A stretch of DNA of 64,000 bases from CAWBBA01 sp963729795 (GTDB taxonomy: Bacteria > Desulfobacterota > Desulfomonilia > Desulfomonilales > Desulfomonilaceae). Shown here one piece after another: positions 27,201 through 32,770 of the stretch. Both the position numbers and the translations under genes were made by a program. The stretch is taken from NCBI GenBank assembly GCA_963729795.1, contig CAVSPC010000056.1:61991-125990 (forward strand), read 5' to 3'. Numbering within the stretch: the stretch's first letter is position 1; every line of letters begins with the position of its first letter. Below the pieces are notes generated by a model that was given only the letters and a program-made list of their open reading frames with translations, was not told where the DNA came from and searched no databases.

Positions 27201-28917
27201 GTTTCGAGGCCATCGGAGAGCCAGCAGCGCGGGCCTTGGTGTTCACCGTCCGGCCTATGACCACCGTGCGGTCGCTCTGCAAGGTGAGTTTTTGATAGGT
27301 GGGTGTGATAGCGCAGGTGGCCACTGCTTCTTCGGTGGCAAGATAAGCAGTCCCCATTTGTAGACCCACATTGAGACCTTTTTCCACAAGGTCCCCCACC
27401 ATGCCGGCCACGAAGGCGGCAGCCCGCCCAGTGGCTATTCCTCCTGCAAAAAGGACCCGCACTTCGTTCAAATCAATACCACTTGCGGCAGCGGATTCCA
27501 GTTCGTTGAGATTCGCACTCCAGAGGTTCAAGCTCCCAAGCGTGCCGATATGCCCGCCTGATTCGCACCCTTCGAACACAAAGCGCCTAAGCCCTGCCCG
27601 AAGCGCTTCTCCTAGTATCGCGGGTGAGGGGCAGTGCAAGTAACACGCAGTTCCCATGGTCTCTATTGATTTGGCGAGATCTATGCTCCCTGCGGCAAGA
27701 ATGGCAAATGTGGGAGGGTCCTCTCTCATTATCTCCAGATGAGCCTCGTAGCAATGCCTGTTCACTTCCAGCCCTATGAGACCTACGCCGAACCTGCCTC
27801 CGGTCTTTTCTTTGGCAAGACCAATGCCCTCTCGCGCGATCGGGCCCGGCATGTTCCCCATGGCAAGAAAAGGCAAGGCTCCTCCTGCGGCCACCGCGGC
27901 GAGAAAGTTGGGATTGTCGCTCACATGGGCCATAGGGCCTTGAACTATCGGGAAACGAGTCCCGTGATCGCCACAAAGTGAAGAACCTTCGTGGAACGGC
28001 CACTCGTTGCCAAATTCAGTCGTTGCCCTTCCAAAAGCCGCTACAATCGCGCCGGCACTCCCATGTTGAGCAGCCAGCTCTTTGGCTGTTCCGATGTCTT
28101 CGGACATGGGCAGCAGCATTTCAGCGGAATCCGGCGAAGACCCAGTACCCTGGAGCGCACTGCGCAGGCGCTCGCGATACGAATGCATATCCTGGCCTGA
28201 TACTGAATCCTCCAGCTTCTTCAGTTCCCGCACCATCCGAGTGCCTGCCCTGGAGTAGACTCTCAGAGGAGTAGCCGTCCCCTCTGCCAGAGTTACGGTA
28301 GTAGGCAGCCCCAAGGAGCTGAGAAAATCGCGAAGCGAGGGATCGGCCCGGGAGCCGTTCGTAAGCAGTAGATGAATGTCCAAAACAACGCCTGTGGCGC
28401 CCGCGGCCCTCACACCCTTCGCAGTTCGAAGACTCACACCGCCTTGGAGAAAGAGCGGCAGATCACAGACCGAACGGATTTCCTGAAGAAGAACCAGACC
28501 GCTGGTTTCGCTTACCCAACCCGGACCTTCATTTCCGCGCGCAATAAGACCGGCAGCCCCGGCCTTTTCCGCGGCCACAGCCTCGCTTGCGCTGCCGACC
28601 TCTACCGCAACCGGTCTAGGTATGGCCTTAAGGGCCCCCGGTTCGAGTGATGCAACTTTTTCGGCCTCTTCCAAAGGAAGCAGGAGCAGTTTGACTTGCT
28701 CACTCGAAGCAAATCGTTCCAAATCTTCAATCAAAACACGCGCACCGCAGGGAATGCCGGGCGACACGGTGAATTGGGCGGGACCCGCAGTCACGTGGTC
28801 AACAATTCCCAATCCACCCGAGCGGGAAATCTCCTCCACAAGACCCGGATGAGCGTTAATTGCCGGGTTGACGTAGAGTACAGGTATCTTCAAATCAAAT
28901 GGCAGCCGCAATTTCAT
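18256..28917 (-). CDS. Giant iterative PUFA/PKS-type synthase: NPD-NPD-KS-AT-KS-ACP-ACP-KR-DH-PPT
   Basis: This is a 3553-residue single-chain synthase. Residues 1-230 and about 310-600 are two NPD-type TIM-barrel domains, the second with the flavin-binding GCESGGHIG, resembling PfaD enoyl reductases. KS1 (about 700-1130) has Cys907 in VDAACASS plus EAHGTST and IGHLKAAAG histidines. AT (about 1295-1600) has Ser1392 in GHSLGEY. KS2 (about 1730-2235) has Cys1988 in VDAACAGTT. Two ACPs follow (Thr2354 and Thr2458 at the pantetheine position), then KR (SGGARGIT, SVAGR, DYSAAN; about 2535-3010), DH (HPLLNHH near 3050) and a C-terminal PPTase (GVDLEKVE, WCLKEAALKA). It makes a reduced polyketide or polyunsaturated chain; the product is unknown. 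Its start overlaps the TetR gene by four bases. It is uninterrupted over 10.6 kb. Confidence 0.9.
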   Translation of the reverse strand: MKLRLPFDLKIPVLYVNPAINAHPGLVEEISRSGGLGIVDHVTAGPAQFTVSPGIPCGARVLIEDLERFASSEQVKLLLLPLEEAEKVASLEPGALKAIPRPVAVEVGSASEAVAAEKAGAAGLIARGNEGPGWVSETSGLVLLQEIRSVCDLPLFLQGGVSLRTAKGVRAAGATGVVLDIHLLLTNGSRADPSLRDFLSSLGLPTTVTLAEGTATPLRVYSRAGTRMVRELKKLEDSVSGQDMHSYRERLRSALQGTGSSPDSAEMLLPMSEDIGTAKELAAQHGSAGAIVAAFGRATTEFGNEWPFHEGSSLCGDHGTRFPIVQGPMAHVSDNPNFLAAVAAGGALPFLAMGNMPGPIAREGIGLAKEKTGGRFGVGLIGLEVNRHCYEAHLEIMREDPPTFAILAAGSIDLAKSIETMGTACYLHCPSPAILGEALRAGLRRFVFEGCESGGHIGTLGSLNLWSANLNELESAAASGIDLNEVRVLFAGGIATGRAAAFVAGMVGDLVEKGLNVGLQMGTAYLATEEAVATCAITPTYQKLTLQSDRTVVIGRTVNTKARAAGSPMASKLIEREQERLRACVSLRERKELYEKDNLGALRLASKGCAIDPETASFDCPVFCDLPPEEQLDRGLYLMGQVVSLLETPRRIEKLHEEIIEEGRRFFEGMSNSRQDEDELSNETPHKEPPIEISYEKEPIAVIGIGLRFPGSDSPNSFWEQIVSGRSGIGPVPEERWGKLHFYYDPDPKAPDKSYTQIGGFIRDFAFEPLKYRIPPAVARKMDRTQQMAVTCVADALQDAGLSPEQLKGKRVGVILGNSMGGDTTDRYAERVSLPRSVSCLEEAVGSLGLDASIKKDLVADFRSRYLENLPDITEDSLPGELANIISGRVANVFNLEGPNFTVDAACASSMAAAMNAMAALRDGSIDYAVTGGVDAAMHPSSFIKFCKVGALSPDGSRPFDESANGFVMGEGAGIMILKRVSDALRDGDRIYGTILEIGSSSDGKGKGITAPNSAGQERAVRACLNASRIDPGSIGLIEAHGTSTRVGDTTELTVLDRLLRAAGIPRASVGIGSVKSQIGHLKAAAGAAGMIKAILSLYHRTLPPTINVRRPNPCIEWESSPLFLLKEALPWKADNGSVRRAGVSAFGFGGTNFHVVVQEHVPGLRLVAGKNKTEAAIEFRPPDWPRFPGMQIQGDAWVIGGTDPGDLIGKVEQLLQDLTPENAAALAARSRQEAGQFDLRCGFATQDTESAAKKLSLLRDGLIDTSKQAVFPARGIHLCQGRPNRVRAGVAFLFPGQGSQYPYMLRDLAERFPVVAQTFQEADEILSSLGLPTVTSVVFLTDSNNSEASNRQADAMKDTQLLQPMILTANTAIFRLLSSMGVRPAACAGHSLGEYAACVAAGVFSFRDAVEAVAVRGREMARVSIADPGLMMSVPADARVVEEVLAEVDGYVVAANKNSPQQTVISGETLAVQKAGELFKSRGMEGTILPVSAAFHSGVVAPAREPFMKTLERLTVNPPSVPVLSNVTGDFYPVGPAAPSRIRDLLGKQFAAPVEWVKTLRRLYSEGIKIFLECGPKRVMTNLTLDTLSHDVMALPTNHPKKGGMLQLMETLAALAAEGVDVDFAGADSPMESSKSEARRERTELRVVGPASQTVSRQVQPAEAKGADPLEGLLDSEIKEIVSRKEFKRFLEIQGEPIRQLIKSGFQSFLTHVLPLDRTAKQVESEGMDFSPVAVSGMAAGLPSDVRFPFDRETLEDLILGRNFIKKISEHGRRRMLEKNVERLLKGPSGEVETQMVEDLSDVIKLAGFFNDEEIIEEYGLDERLIRSMDVTTRLAIAAGLEALREAGIPLIRQIRTTSTGHELPDAWALPPSLRRETGVIFASAFPGMASLIDEVTREAASRYGSGAKKRLIEFYTGLVANVRDDGERERITAWFTEEFGRLNLAGSEELYTFNRDFLFRVVSMAHGQFAQLIKAQGPNTHVDAACAGTTQAILLARDWIRTGQAKRVIVIAADDVAGETLFPWVGSGFLAVGAATTNGNVSEAALPFDDRRHGLILGSAAVGIVLENQDLVKKRGMEAIATIETGVVANSGFHGTRLDVDHISSVMETMIAKWEEQSGISRHDLARDVLFMSHETYSPKRGGSSAAEVRALRKTFGDQARQIPIANTKGFTGHTMGVGVEDIVALRCLQKSMMPPIPNLRQPDPEFADLNLSRGGKCEANYALRLAAGFGSQIVMALYKVVSREENRITDLYAHRSWLKDISGYADPVASIEQRTLRMTERSVEQVAAQRTLSAEERHESEPDSSSVPGNAAGGGEEIRSRILALLSDKTGYPADMLDTGLDLEADLGIDTVKQAEFISEVREAFNIPRIEGLKIAEFPTIEHIIDFVRSQTVEVSVTETALDGDVGSKEASIPAADSEGEAKEKILALLSAKTGYPPDMLDTDLDLEADLGIDTVKQAEFISEVREAFNIPRIEGLKIADFPTIKHIIGFVQEKRRKALTVAAQQPQESPVEKTPKVEDEVRLFEARLVALPSLKQAPLPEADEVLVLGGPAGLGADVARALGAFGYSKVRQSSDPILHDNLSVKRIGLINLFPLEGDRLSMKKTFELYLACASAFEEGPSFLVTAVSEDGAYGFDCPSETGDMAGAVAGATKAFSREYPTTTVRLLDFHPDFGSSQTAEMIARSLREAFPLETAVGESGELRTVRLVPMIEQEGDAGIKSGDVVLASGGARGITASCMSHLAERHNLTVVILGRTSLSGRAEQLAGFNPDQWAEEKTRIMDRMKRQGVPITPVKVEKELAALQAEAEVFSNILKLRNLGSEVIYRAVDIRDREAVDEAVRHVAETCRRVDVVVHGAGIDVSRALRSKTLDQMENVVSVKIQGMRNIMEALDRYGMPPRRIVGFGSVAGRFGNMAQVDYSAANDGLAHLLRKADRDWDAKVSIIDWAPWSEVGMATRGSVQQSLEAAGIDFISPQKGMEVLARELDRTSGACEVISAGKLGPFALDAFTFPGQADFGELRFAGQSGRIMSILPGEYLRAEIMLDPSHPLLNHHRIDRAAVLPGVGGMEIMRAAAALLSPEVANFMFEDVRFVSPLKIFKDDPFQAEVEVIRVSDGSKGDGSYHAKIYSWFIDREGKRVGSPRLHHECRLAAGAVEQIPYPEFTPWTESVWIAEHDLYSVFFHGPGFKFLDHVAIEGKRSGVRFRYRDTSERKDMFTDVTPSGIEAAFQAAAAFGVESFGIMALPTGIKSVQICSVDSLPWEGELIPVETSRGGLEKRTVIKFDGVIRDRAGRDLIRLKGVEIVELEQRSGFSGKVFEEMVPVAEIAKAMESAPDAFLRRSLDEEEIAEHSQKATPKRASEWLAGRIALKRSIRRTIETFDGATFPEKNIRIMQDEQGKPIGQILRRPDLKIDISLSHSNGLAMAVATTPGTFGGLGVDLEKVEARSDMWATDYFTEEEVQAAGNSNRRWIELTRMWCLKEAALKAIGTGLRFDLRDINVTAVDDSGRAKLEFRNEAERHIENASIGKFEARVEERDGIVIARVLIRKTF

Positions 28918-29873
28918 GAGATCACCTTTAATGCACTAAATTTGTTCGCCTGATCAGGGGGAACCACAAAACCGTAAAATAGAACCTCTTTCACAGTTTC
29001 AACCTCATTCAGAAGAGATCCTTCCGCGCCTTCGTGCAGCCACTTCTGGATCACTCCGTTAAGAAAACCTATGATGCCGAAGAAGACGGTGAAGTAGTTC
29101 ATCTGCTTGAGATGACCCTTCCGTGAAGCCTTCCAGCAGCGCCTTTTTAGAGCAGGTAGGGCAATGATGAGTTCATTGATAAATTTCTCCGAGAACTCCC
29201 GGCCGAAATCTTTGTGTTCTTGGATGATGACTTTGAAAAAAGCCGAGTTCGTTTCAAAGAAGCTAAGATAATTCTTTATAACGCTCTCCAGGAACTTCAG
29301 AACATCTTCTTCTCGGGTCAAGTCCTGCCGCACATGGTCCACAAATTCACTCATGGTGTCTTCTTTGAGGGCGTTGAAGAGGGCTTCTTTAGTATTGAAG
29401 TAGCGGTAGACAGTTCCTTTAGCGATGCCGGCCCTTTCGGCGATGGAATCGATAGTTGAGGCGTGGTACCCCTTGTCGGAGAATTCATCAAGCGCGGCCT
29501 GGAGTATCCTGGACCGAGCGTCTTTCTGTTTCTTTCGCTTTGAGCTCTCACTGTCCAAAGGTCTGCGAAGGCTCTGGAAAAGTAGATCCTCAAGTATGTT
29601 TTGTCGCGGGACACCAGCGGTATCGGCCACAGTCAGGACACTGCGGTAGAATTCCCTTACCAGAGGGTCAGAATAAATGGGAGAGACCGCCAGCACTTGT
29701 GTGGCTTTCTCCACGAAGAGAAGTATAATTTCTTCGGGAGGCAAATCAGACTGGTCTCCCTTGGCGAGTTCTTGCTCTAGTATTCGGATGAGCTGAGGCA
29801 CAGCGAAGGTATCTTTGTGGACCTTGGTTTTGAGTACGACATCACGAATGTCTTTTTCGAGGTTAGATTTCAC
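28914..29873 (-). CDS. TetR-family regulator with N-terminal extension
   Basis: A TetR/AcrR DNA-binding domain, ILQAALDEFSDKGYHASTIDSIAERAG followed by GTVYRYFNTKEALF (quoted in two parts: helix 1 region ILQAALDEFSDKGYHAST, recognition region GIAKGTVYRYFNTKEALF), lies near residues 125-170, not at the N-terminus as usual. About 120 residues of helical sequence precede it. The C-terminal half is the ligand/dimer domain. The favoured start is the GTG at 29873, with GGAG seven bases upstream; an ATG at 29894 is in frame but would sit against the operator. The stop overlaps the synthase start (ATGA), so regulator and synthase form one operon, probably autorepressed and relieved by an acyl ligand. 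The ligand is inference. Confidence 0.88.
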   Translation of the reverse strand: MKSNLEKDIRDVVLKTKVHKDTFAVPQLIRILEQELAKGDQSDLPPEEIILLFVEKATQVLAVSPIYSDPLVREFYRSVLTVADTAGVPRQNILEDLLFQSLRRPLDSESSKRKKQKDARSRILQAALDEFSDKGYHASTIDSIAERAGIAKGTVYRYFNTKEALFNALKEDTMSEFVDHVRQDLTREEDVLKFLESVIKNYLSFFETNSAFFKVIIQEHKDFGREFSEKFINELIIALPALKRRCWKASRKGHLKQMNYFTVFFGIIGFLNGVIQKWLHEGAEGSLLNEVETVKEVLFYGFVVPPDQANKFSALKVIS

Positions 29874-29896
29874 GGGAGTTCTCCAGAAAAACACAA

Positions 29897-29934
29897 TGGT
29901 CAGTCAGAGGCATCAATGACTGACCAGTAAGTCA
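29897..29934. promoter_or_regulatory. Palindromic operator for the TetR regulator
   Basis: Two overlapping symmetric elements are seen. TGGTCAGTCA (29897-29906) and TGACTGACCA (29917-29926) form a perfect 10-bp inverted repeat with a 10-base spacer. The right arm is also part of TGACTGACCAGTAAGTCA (29917-29934), an 18-bp TetR-like dyad with TGACT/AGTCA ends. The sites lie directly downstream of the predicted -10 of the regulator-synthase operon, so binding would block transcription. The geometry is seen; binding is inferred. Confidence 0.75.
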
Positions 29935-29941
29935 TAGTTCC

Positions 29942-29971
29942 TATTTACCGGACACGTACGGCGTATGTCAA
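29942..29971 (-). promoter_or_regulatory. Predicted sigma-70 promoter of the TetR-synthase operon
   Basis: On the minus strand a perfect -35 TTGACA (29966-29971) is followed after 18 bases by a weak -10 TAAATA (29942-29947). The expected transcription start falls inside the palindromic operator and 50-70 bases before the GTG of the regulator. The spacing and position fit a repressible promoter. Confidence 0.5.
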
Positions 29972-30020
29972 GACTTTTTCCTGCCATACTCGCGGTTCGG
30001 ACGGAAACTGAAGCTTGGCC

Positions 30021-30482
30021 TTAGACCTTAGATCTTTTGCAGGTCATTCTCTCGATTTGGATTTTGATTATTGCAGCCAACTCAAAGGGGCGGGGTTCAT
30101 ATTCATGTGAGGATATTCCTGAATAATGTTCCATAATTAAGCTGAGAGCGGTCATCTTCTCTGCCTGATCGTCAACTATTGAGGCTTTACCGAATCCGAT
30201 TACGCTTTTGTACTTCATAGACCACTTGCAGGCGATTTCCGCCCGCACGAGCTCCACTTCAACATCCACTTCAAAACAAACGTTGCTGTTGCGTTTGATG
30301 ATTTCTATTTTGCGGCCCTCGTGGGATGAATGAACGTAAATCCAGCCGTCTTTGTAACCGAAGCAAACCGGTACAACGTACGGCATATTGCCGTCGGATA
30401 GACCGATTCTACAAACTAGAGCGTTCCGCAGTATGGCCTCAATGGTCTCTTTATCGGTGATTTCTTGCTTGTATTTTCTCAT
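30021..30482 (-). CDS. Pyridoxamine 5'-phosphate oxidase-like FMN split-barrel protein
   Basis: This 153-residue protein has the flavin-reductase-like split beta-barrel pattern: an N-terminal LRNALVCRIGLSDGNMPYVVPV, then YVHSSHEGRKIEIIKRNSNVCFEVD and SVIGFGKASIVDD. Members bind FMN or F420 and include NimA-type nitroimidazole reductases; the physiological substrate is mostly unknown. It lies alone on the minus strand between the TetR operon and the sigma-factor gene, with a divergent 290-base gap upstream. I do not see a reason to call it PdxH, which is longer and has different substrate residues. Confidence 0.82.
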   Translation of the reverse strand: MRKYKQEITDKETIEAILRNALVCRIGLSDGNMPYVVPVCFGYKDGWIYVHSSHEGRKIEIIKRNSNVCFEVDVEVELVRAEIACKWSMKYKSVIGFGKASIVDDQAEKMTALSLIMEHYSGISSHEYEPRPFELAAIIKIQIERMTCKRSKV

Positions 30483-30772
30483 CGATCACCCGGCGTTTTC
30501 CGAATGGTTGTGGTTTTCCATGCATTTGAGATGCGGACGTTATCAGATTTCCTCTTCGCCGTCCATCCCGGCATCGGATCCCGTTCCGCCAGTGATGCGA
30601 AATGACTGATCATCCGAACCATCAATATCCTCTGAAACTTTTTGTCACACTTACAATTTTAGAATAGTCTAAAGGTTGAAAGAATTTTGAAACGACCCGT
30701 AACCTGACTGAGCAAGGTTCTTGACTGGTACGGTGCGACCTGTAAGGCAAACTTGTCTCAACTGAGAAATGA

Positions 30773-31609
30773 GTGCAGATGCAATCAGCAATGGAAGATT
30801 TGGTAGATAGGGCTGTGCAAGGAGATCGAGGATCCCTTGAGGAGCTAATCGGAAGGCTTCAAGACCGGGTTTATGGGCTGGCGATCAGGATGCTCGCTTA
30901 CCCGGCCGACGCCGAAGATGCGACCCAAGAGATTCTGGTGAAGATCGTCACAAATCTCGGCAGTTTTCAGAGGGAGAGTTCGTTCACCACTTGGGTTTAC
31001 CGCATCGCCTCGAACCACTTGCTCACGACACGCAAGCGCAGAGCCGAGAGGCTGGAGCTTACTTTCAACCTTTGTGAATCTCTAGTGGACCGAGGGCTTG
31101 AGTACAGCCGCTTCGATAAGTCTCACGAGGCTGAACAGGAGTTGATCGTCAAGGAGATGATGATTGCATGTTTGCATGCATTATTGCTTTGTCTGGATCG
31201 CAGTCTTCGCATAACCTTTATACTTAGCCATGTATTCGGGACAAACAGCGCTGATGGAGCATATATCCTGGGCATAACCCCAGCCGGATTTCGAAAGCGC
31301 CTCTCAAGAGCCAGAAGTCTCGTCAGGGATTTTATGAGAAAGAAATGTGGTCTTTTTGATTCGAAAAATTCGTGCCAGTGTGCTCGGCAGATCTCATTTG
31401 CAGAAAAAAGAGGGGCAGTGAATCGAGAGAAACTGCTGTTCGCAAATCACCCAGCCGGTAGTGTCAAGCAGATGCCTAACCTCGATAGCCTGCAAGAGAT
31501 GGGCGAACTGAAGAGACTGGCGACAATTTTTCGCAGTTGTCCGGAGTACGCCGCGCCCAAAGGATTGGTAGAAAGCCTGAAGGATGCTCTCGAAACACGA
31601 GCATTTTAA
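30773..31609 (+). CDS. ECF sigma factor with cysteine-containing C-terminal tail
   Basis: Region 2 is clear (DLVDRAVQGDRGSLEELI, PADAEDATQEILVKI, SSFTTWVYRIASNHLL), and region 4 is present but diverged (LDRSLRITFILSHVFG, GITPAGFRKRLSRARSLV). The core ends near residue 190 and is followed by about 90 more residues with the motif CGLFDSKNSCQCARQI, a pattern I associate with a subgroup of ECF factors whose cysteine tail may sense metal or redox state. No anti-sigma factor is adjacent. The start is a GTG at 30773 or the ATG two codons later; neither has a strong ribosome binding site. It precedes the TIGR04076-like and MarR genes. Confidence 0.85.
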   Translation: MQMQSAMEDLVDRAVQGDRGSLEELIGRLQDRVYGLAIRMLAYPADAEDATQEILVKIVTNLGSFQRESSFTTWVYRIASNHLLTTRKRRAERLELTFNLCESLVDRGLEYSRFDKSHEAEQELIVKEMMIACLHALLLCLDRSLRITFILSHVFGTNSADGAYILGITPAGFRKRLSRARSLVRDFMRKKCGLFDSKNSCQCARQISFAEKRGAVNREKLLFANHPAGSVKQMPNLDSLQEMGELKRLATIFRSCPEYAAPKGLVESLKDALETRAF

Positions 31610-31738
31610 ACCATATAGTGCTGAGACAAGCGACCGGCGCACTCATGGGTCGGAAGAAGTTAAGGCCAAATCGTAACGAATGGGCACTCCCGCAATGAAG
31701 TTGCAGGAATAATCAAACTCGAATGGAGGAGTCGTACT

Positions 31739-32167
31739 GTGAAAGTGGATGAAAATGTGTGGCAGATGTATCAGAAGCACCTGGGTTACACGGACGAAGC
31801 CATGGCCAAATTCCGAGCCAATCCCAAAAACGTGGAAGTGGTAGCAAAGGCTTCAGAACTGATGAACAAAACGATCGTTGCGGAGGTTGTGGAATCGCAA
31901 GGGTGCAATAGTCAACACAAGGTTGGAGATAAGTTCTATCTGGACGGCGCTGGCAACTTAATCTCAAAGCTCTGCCCCAAGAAGATGTGCATTTACGCCG
32001 TGAGCGCCCTAAAGCCCGCGGTCTTCGGAGTGAACGAGTTGGTGTATGCTGGAGTGGACCCCAATGAAATGCGATTCAACCGGGTGGGATGCTCCGATGT
32101 CGGAGTGGAGTGCGGCGGCTGGGGGCACATTGTGATGGAGGTCAGAGTGGAGGACCGGGAGAAATGA
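31739..32167 (+). CDS. TIGR04076-like protein of unknown function
   Basis: This 142-residue protein has several conserved-looking cysteines and the elements HKVGDKFYLDGAGNLI, KLCPKKMCIYAVSALKPAVFGVNELVYAG and VGCSDVGVECGGWGHIVMEV. This is the pattern of the TIGR04076 group, small proteins common in anaerobes and often near redox genes. It also has an N-terminal helix of about 45 residues. The GTG start is supported by GGAGGA eight bases upstream. Biochemical function is unknown; a role in metal or cofactor handling would be a guess. It sits between the ECF sigma gene and a MarR regulator. Confidence 0.6.
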   Translation: MKVDENVWQMYQKHLGYTDEAMAKFRANPKNVEVVAKASELMNKTIVAEVVESQGCNSQHKVGDKFYLDGAGNLISKLCPKKMCIYAVSALKPAVFGVNELVYAGVDPNEMRFNRVGCSDVGVECGGWGHIVMEVRVEDREK

Positions 32168-32264
32168 GCCTGTATGAAAAGCTGTCCGCAAACAAACGTG
32201 GTTCCGCGGGCGCGGCTGTTTCCGCTTGACAGAGGAGTGTCGCACCAATTACTTTGTACACGAA

Positions 32265-32687
32265 ATGACTGATACGACACCCTATGAAGATTGCGTTGTT
32301 TACCTGCTGGCCAAGGCGTACCAAAGGGCGCACTCTGTGGCCAAGCGACGCCTGGCCGCCTACGGTTTGACGCCTGTCCAGCAGCTAGTGTTGACTGCGG
32401 TGCACCAGGACGAGGGACTATCCGCCGGTGACCTGGGCAAGAAGCTAACTCTCGACCTGGCCACCCTGTCCGGGATCCTGGACCGCATGGCCGAGCGCGG
32501 CTGGATCGTTAAACAAACCGACCCTGACGATAAGCGGTTGCTGCAAATCCGCCTAACCGACAAAGCTCGAGATCTGGAGCCCACCTTGATGCAAGAAAGG
32601 GACAAGGCGAATGATGAAGTACTCGGCAATCTGTCTCTCGAAGAGAAAGTGCTGCTGAAGAGACTCTTGAAGGATTTGAAGGACTAG
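32265..32687 (+). CDS. MarR-family transcriptional regulator
   Basis: This protein has the MarR winged-helix architecture: helices at both ends for dimerisation and the central DNA-binding part GLTPVQQLVLTAVHQDEGL, LGKKLTLDLATLSGILDRM and the wing KQTDPDDKRLLQIRLTDKA. I place the start at the ATG at 32265; a TTG at 32226 would add 13 residues of atypical sequence. It precedes the molybdopterin oxidoreductase by 83 bases in the same direction and is the obvious candidate to control it. Ligand unknown. Confidence 0.88.
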   Translation: MTDTTPYEDCVVYLLAKAYQRAHSVAKRRLAAYGLTPVQQLVLTAVHQDEGLSAGDLGKKLTLDLATLSGILDRMAERGWIVKQTDPDDKRLLQIRLTDKARDLEPTLMQERDKANDEVLGNLSLEEKVLLKRLLKDLKD

Positions 32688-32770
32688 TTCTTTCGGAATA
32701 ATATTTCGTAGGCAAACTAATCGGTTGCGAATCAGGACAATCGCTACGTCGGTACGAATCGGAGGATGAA

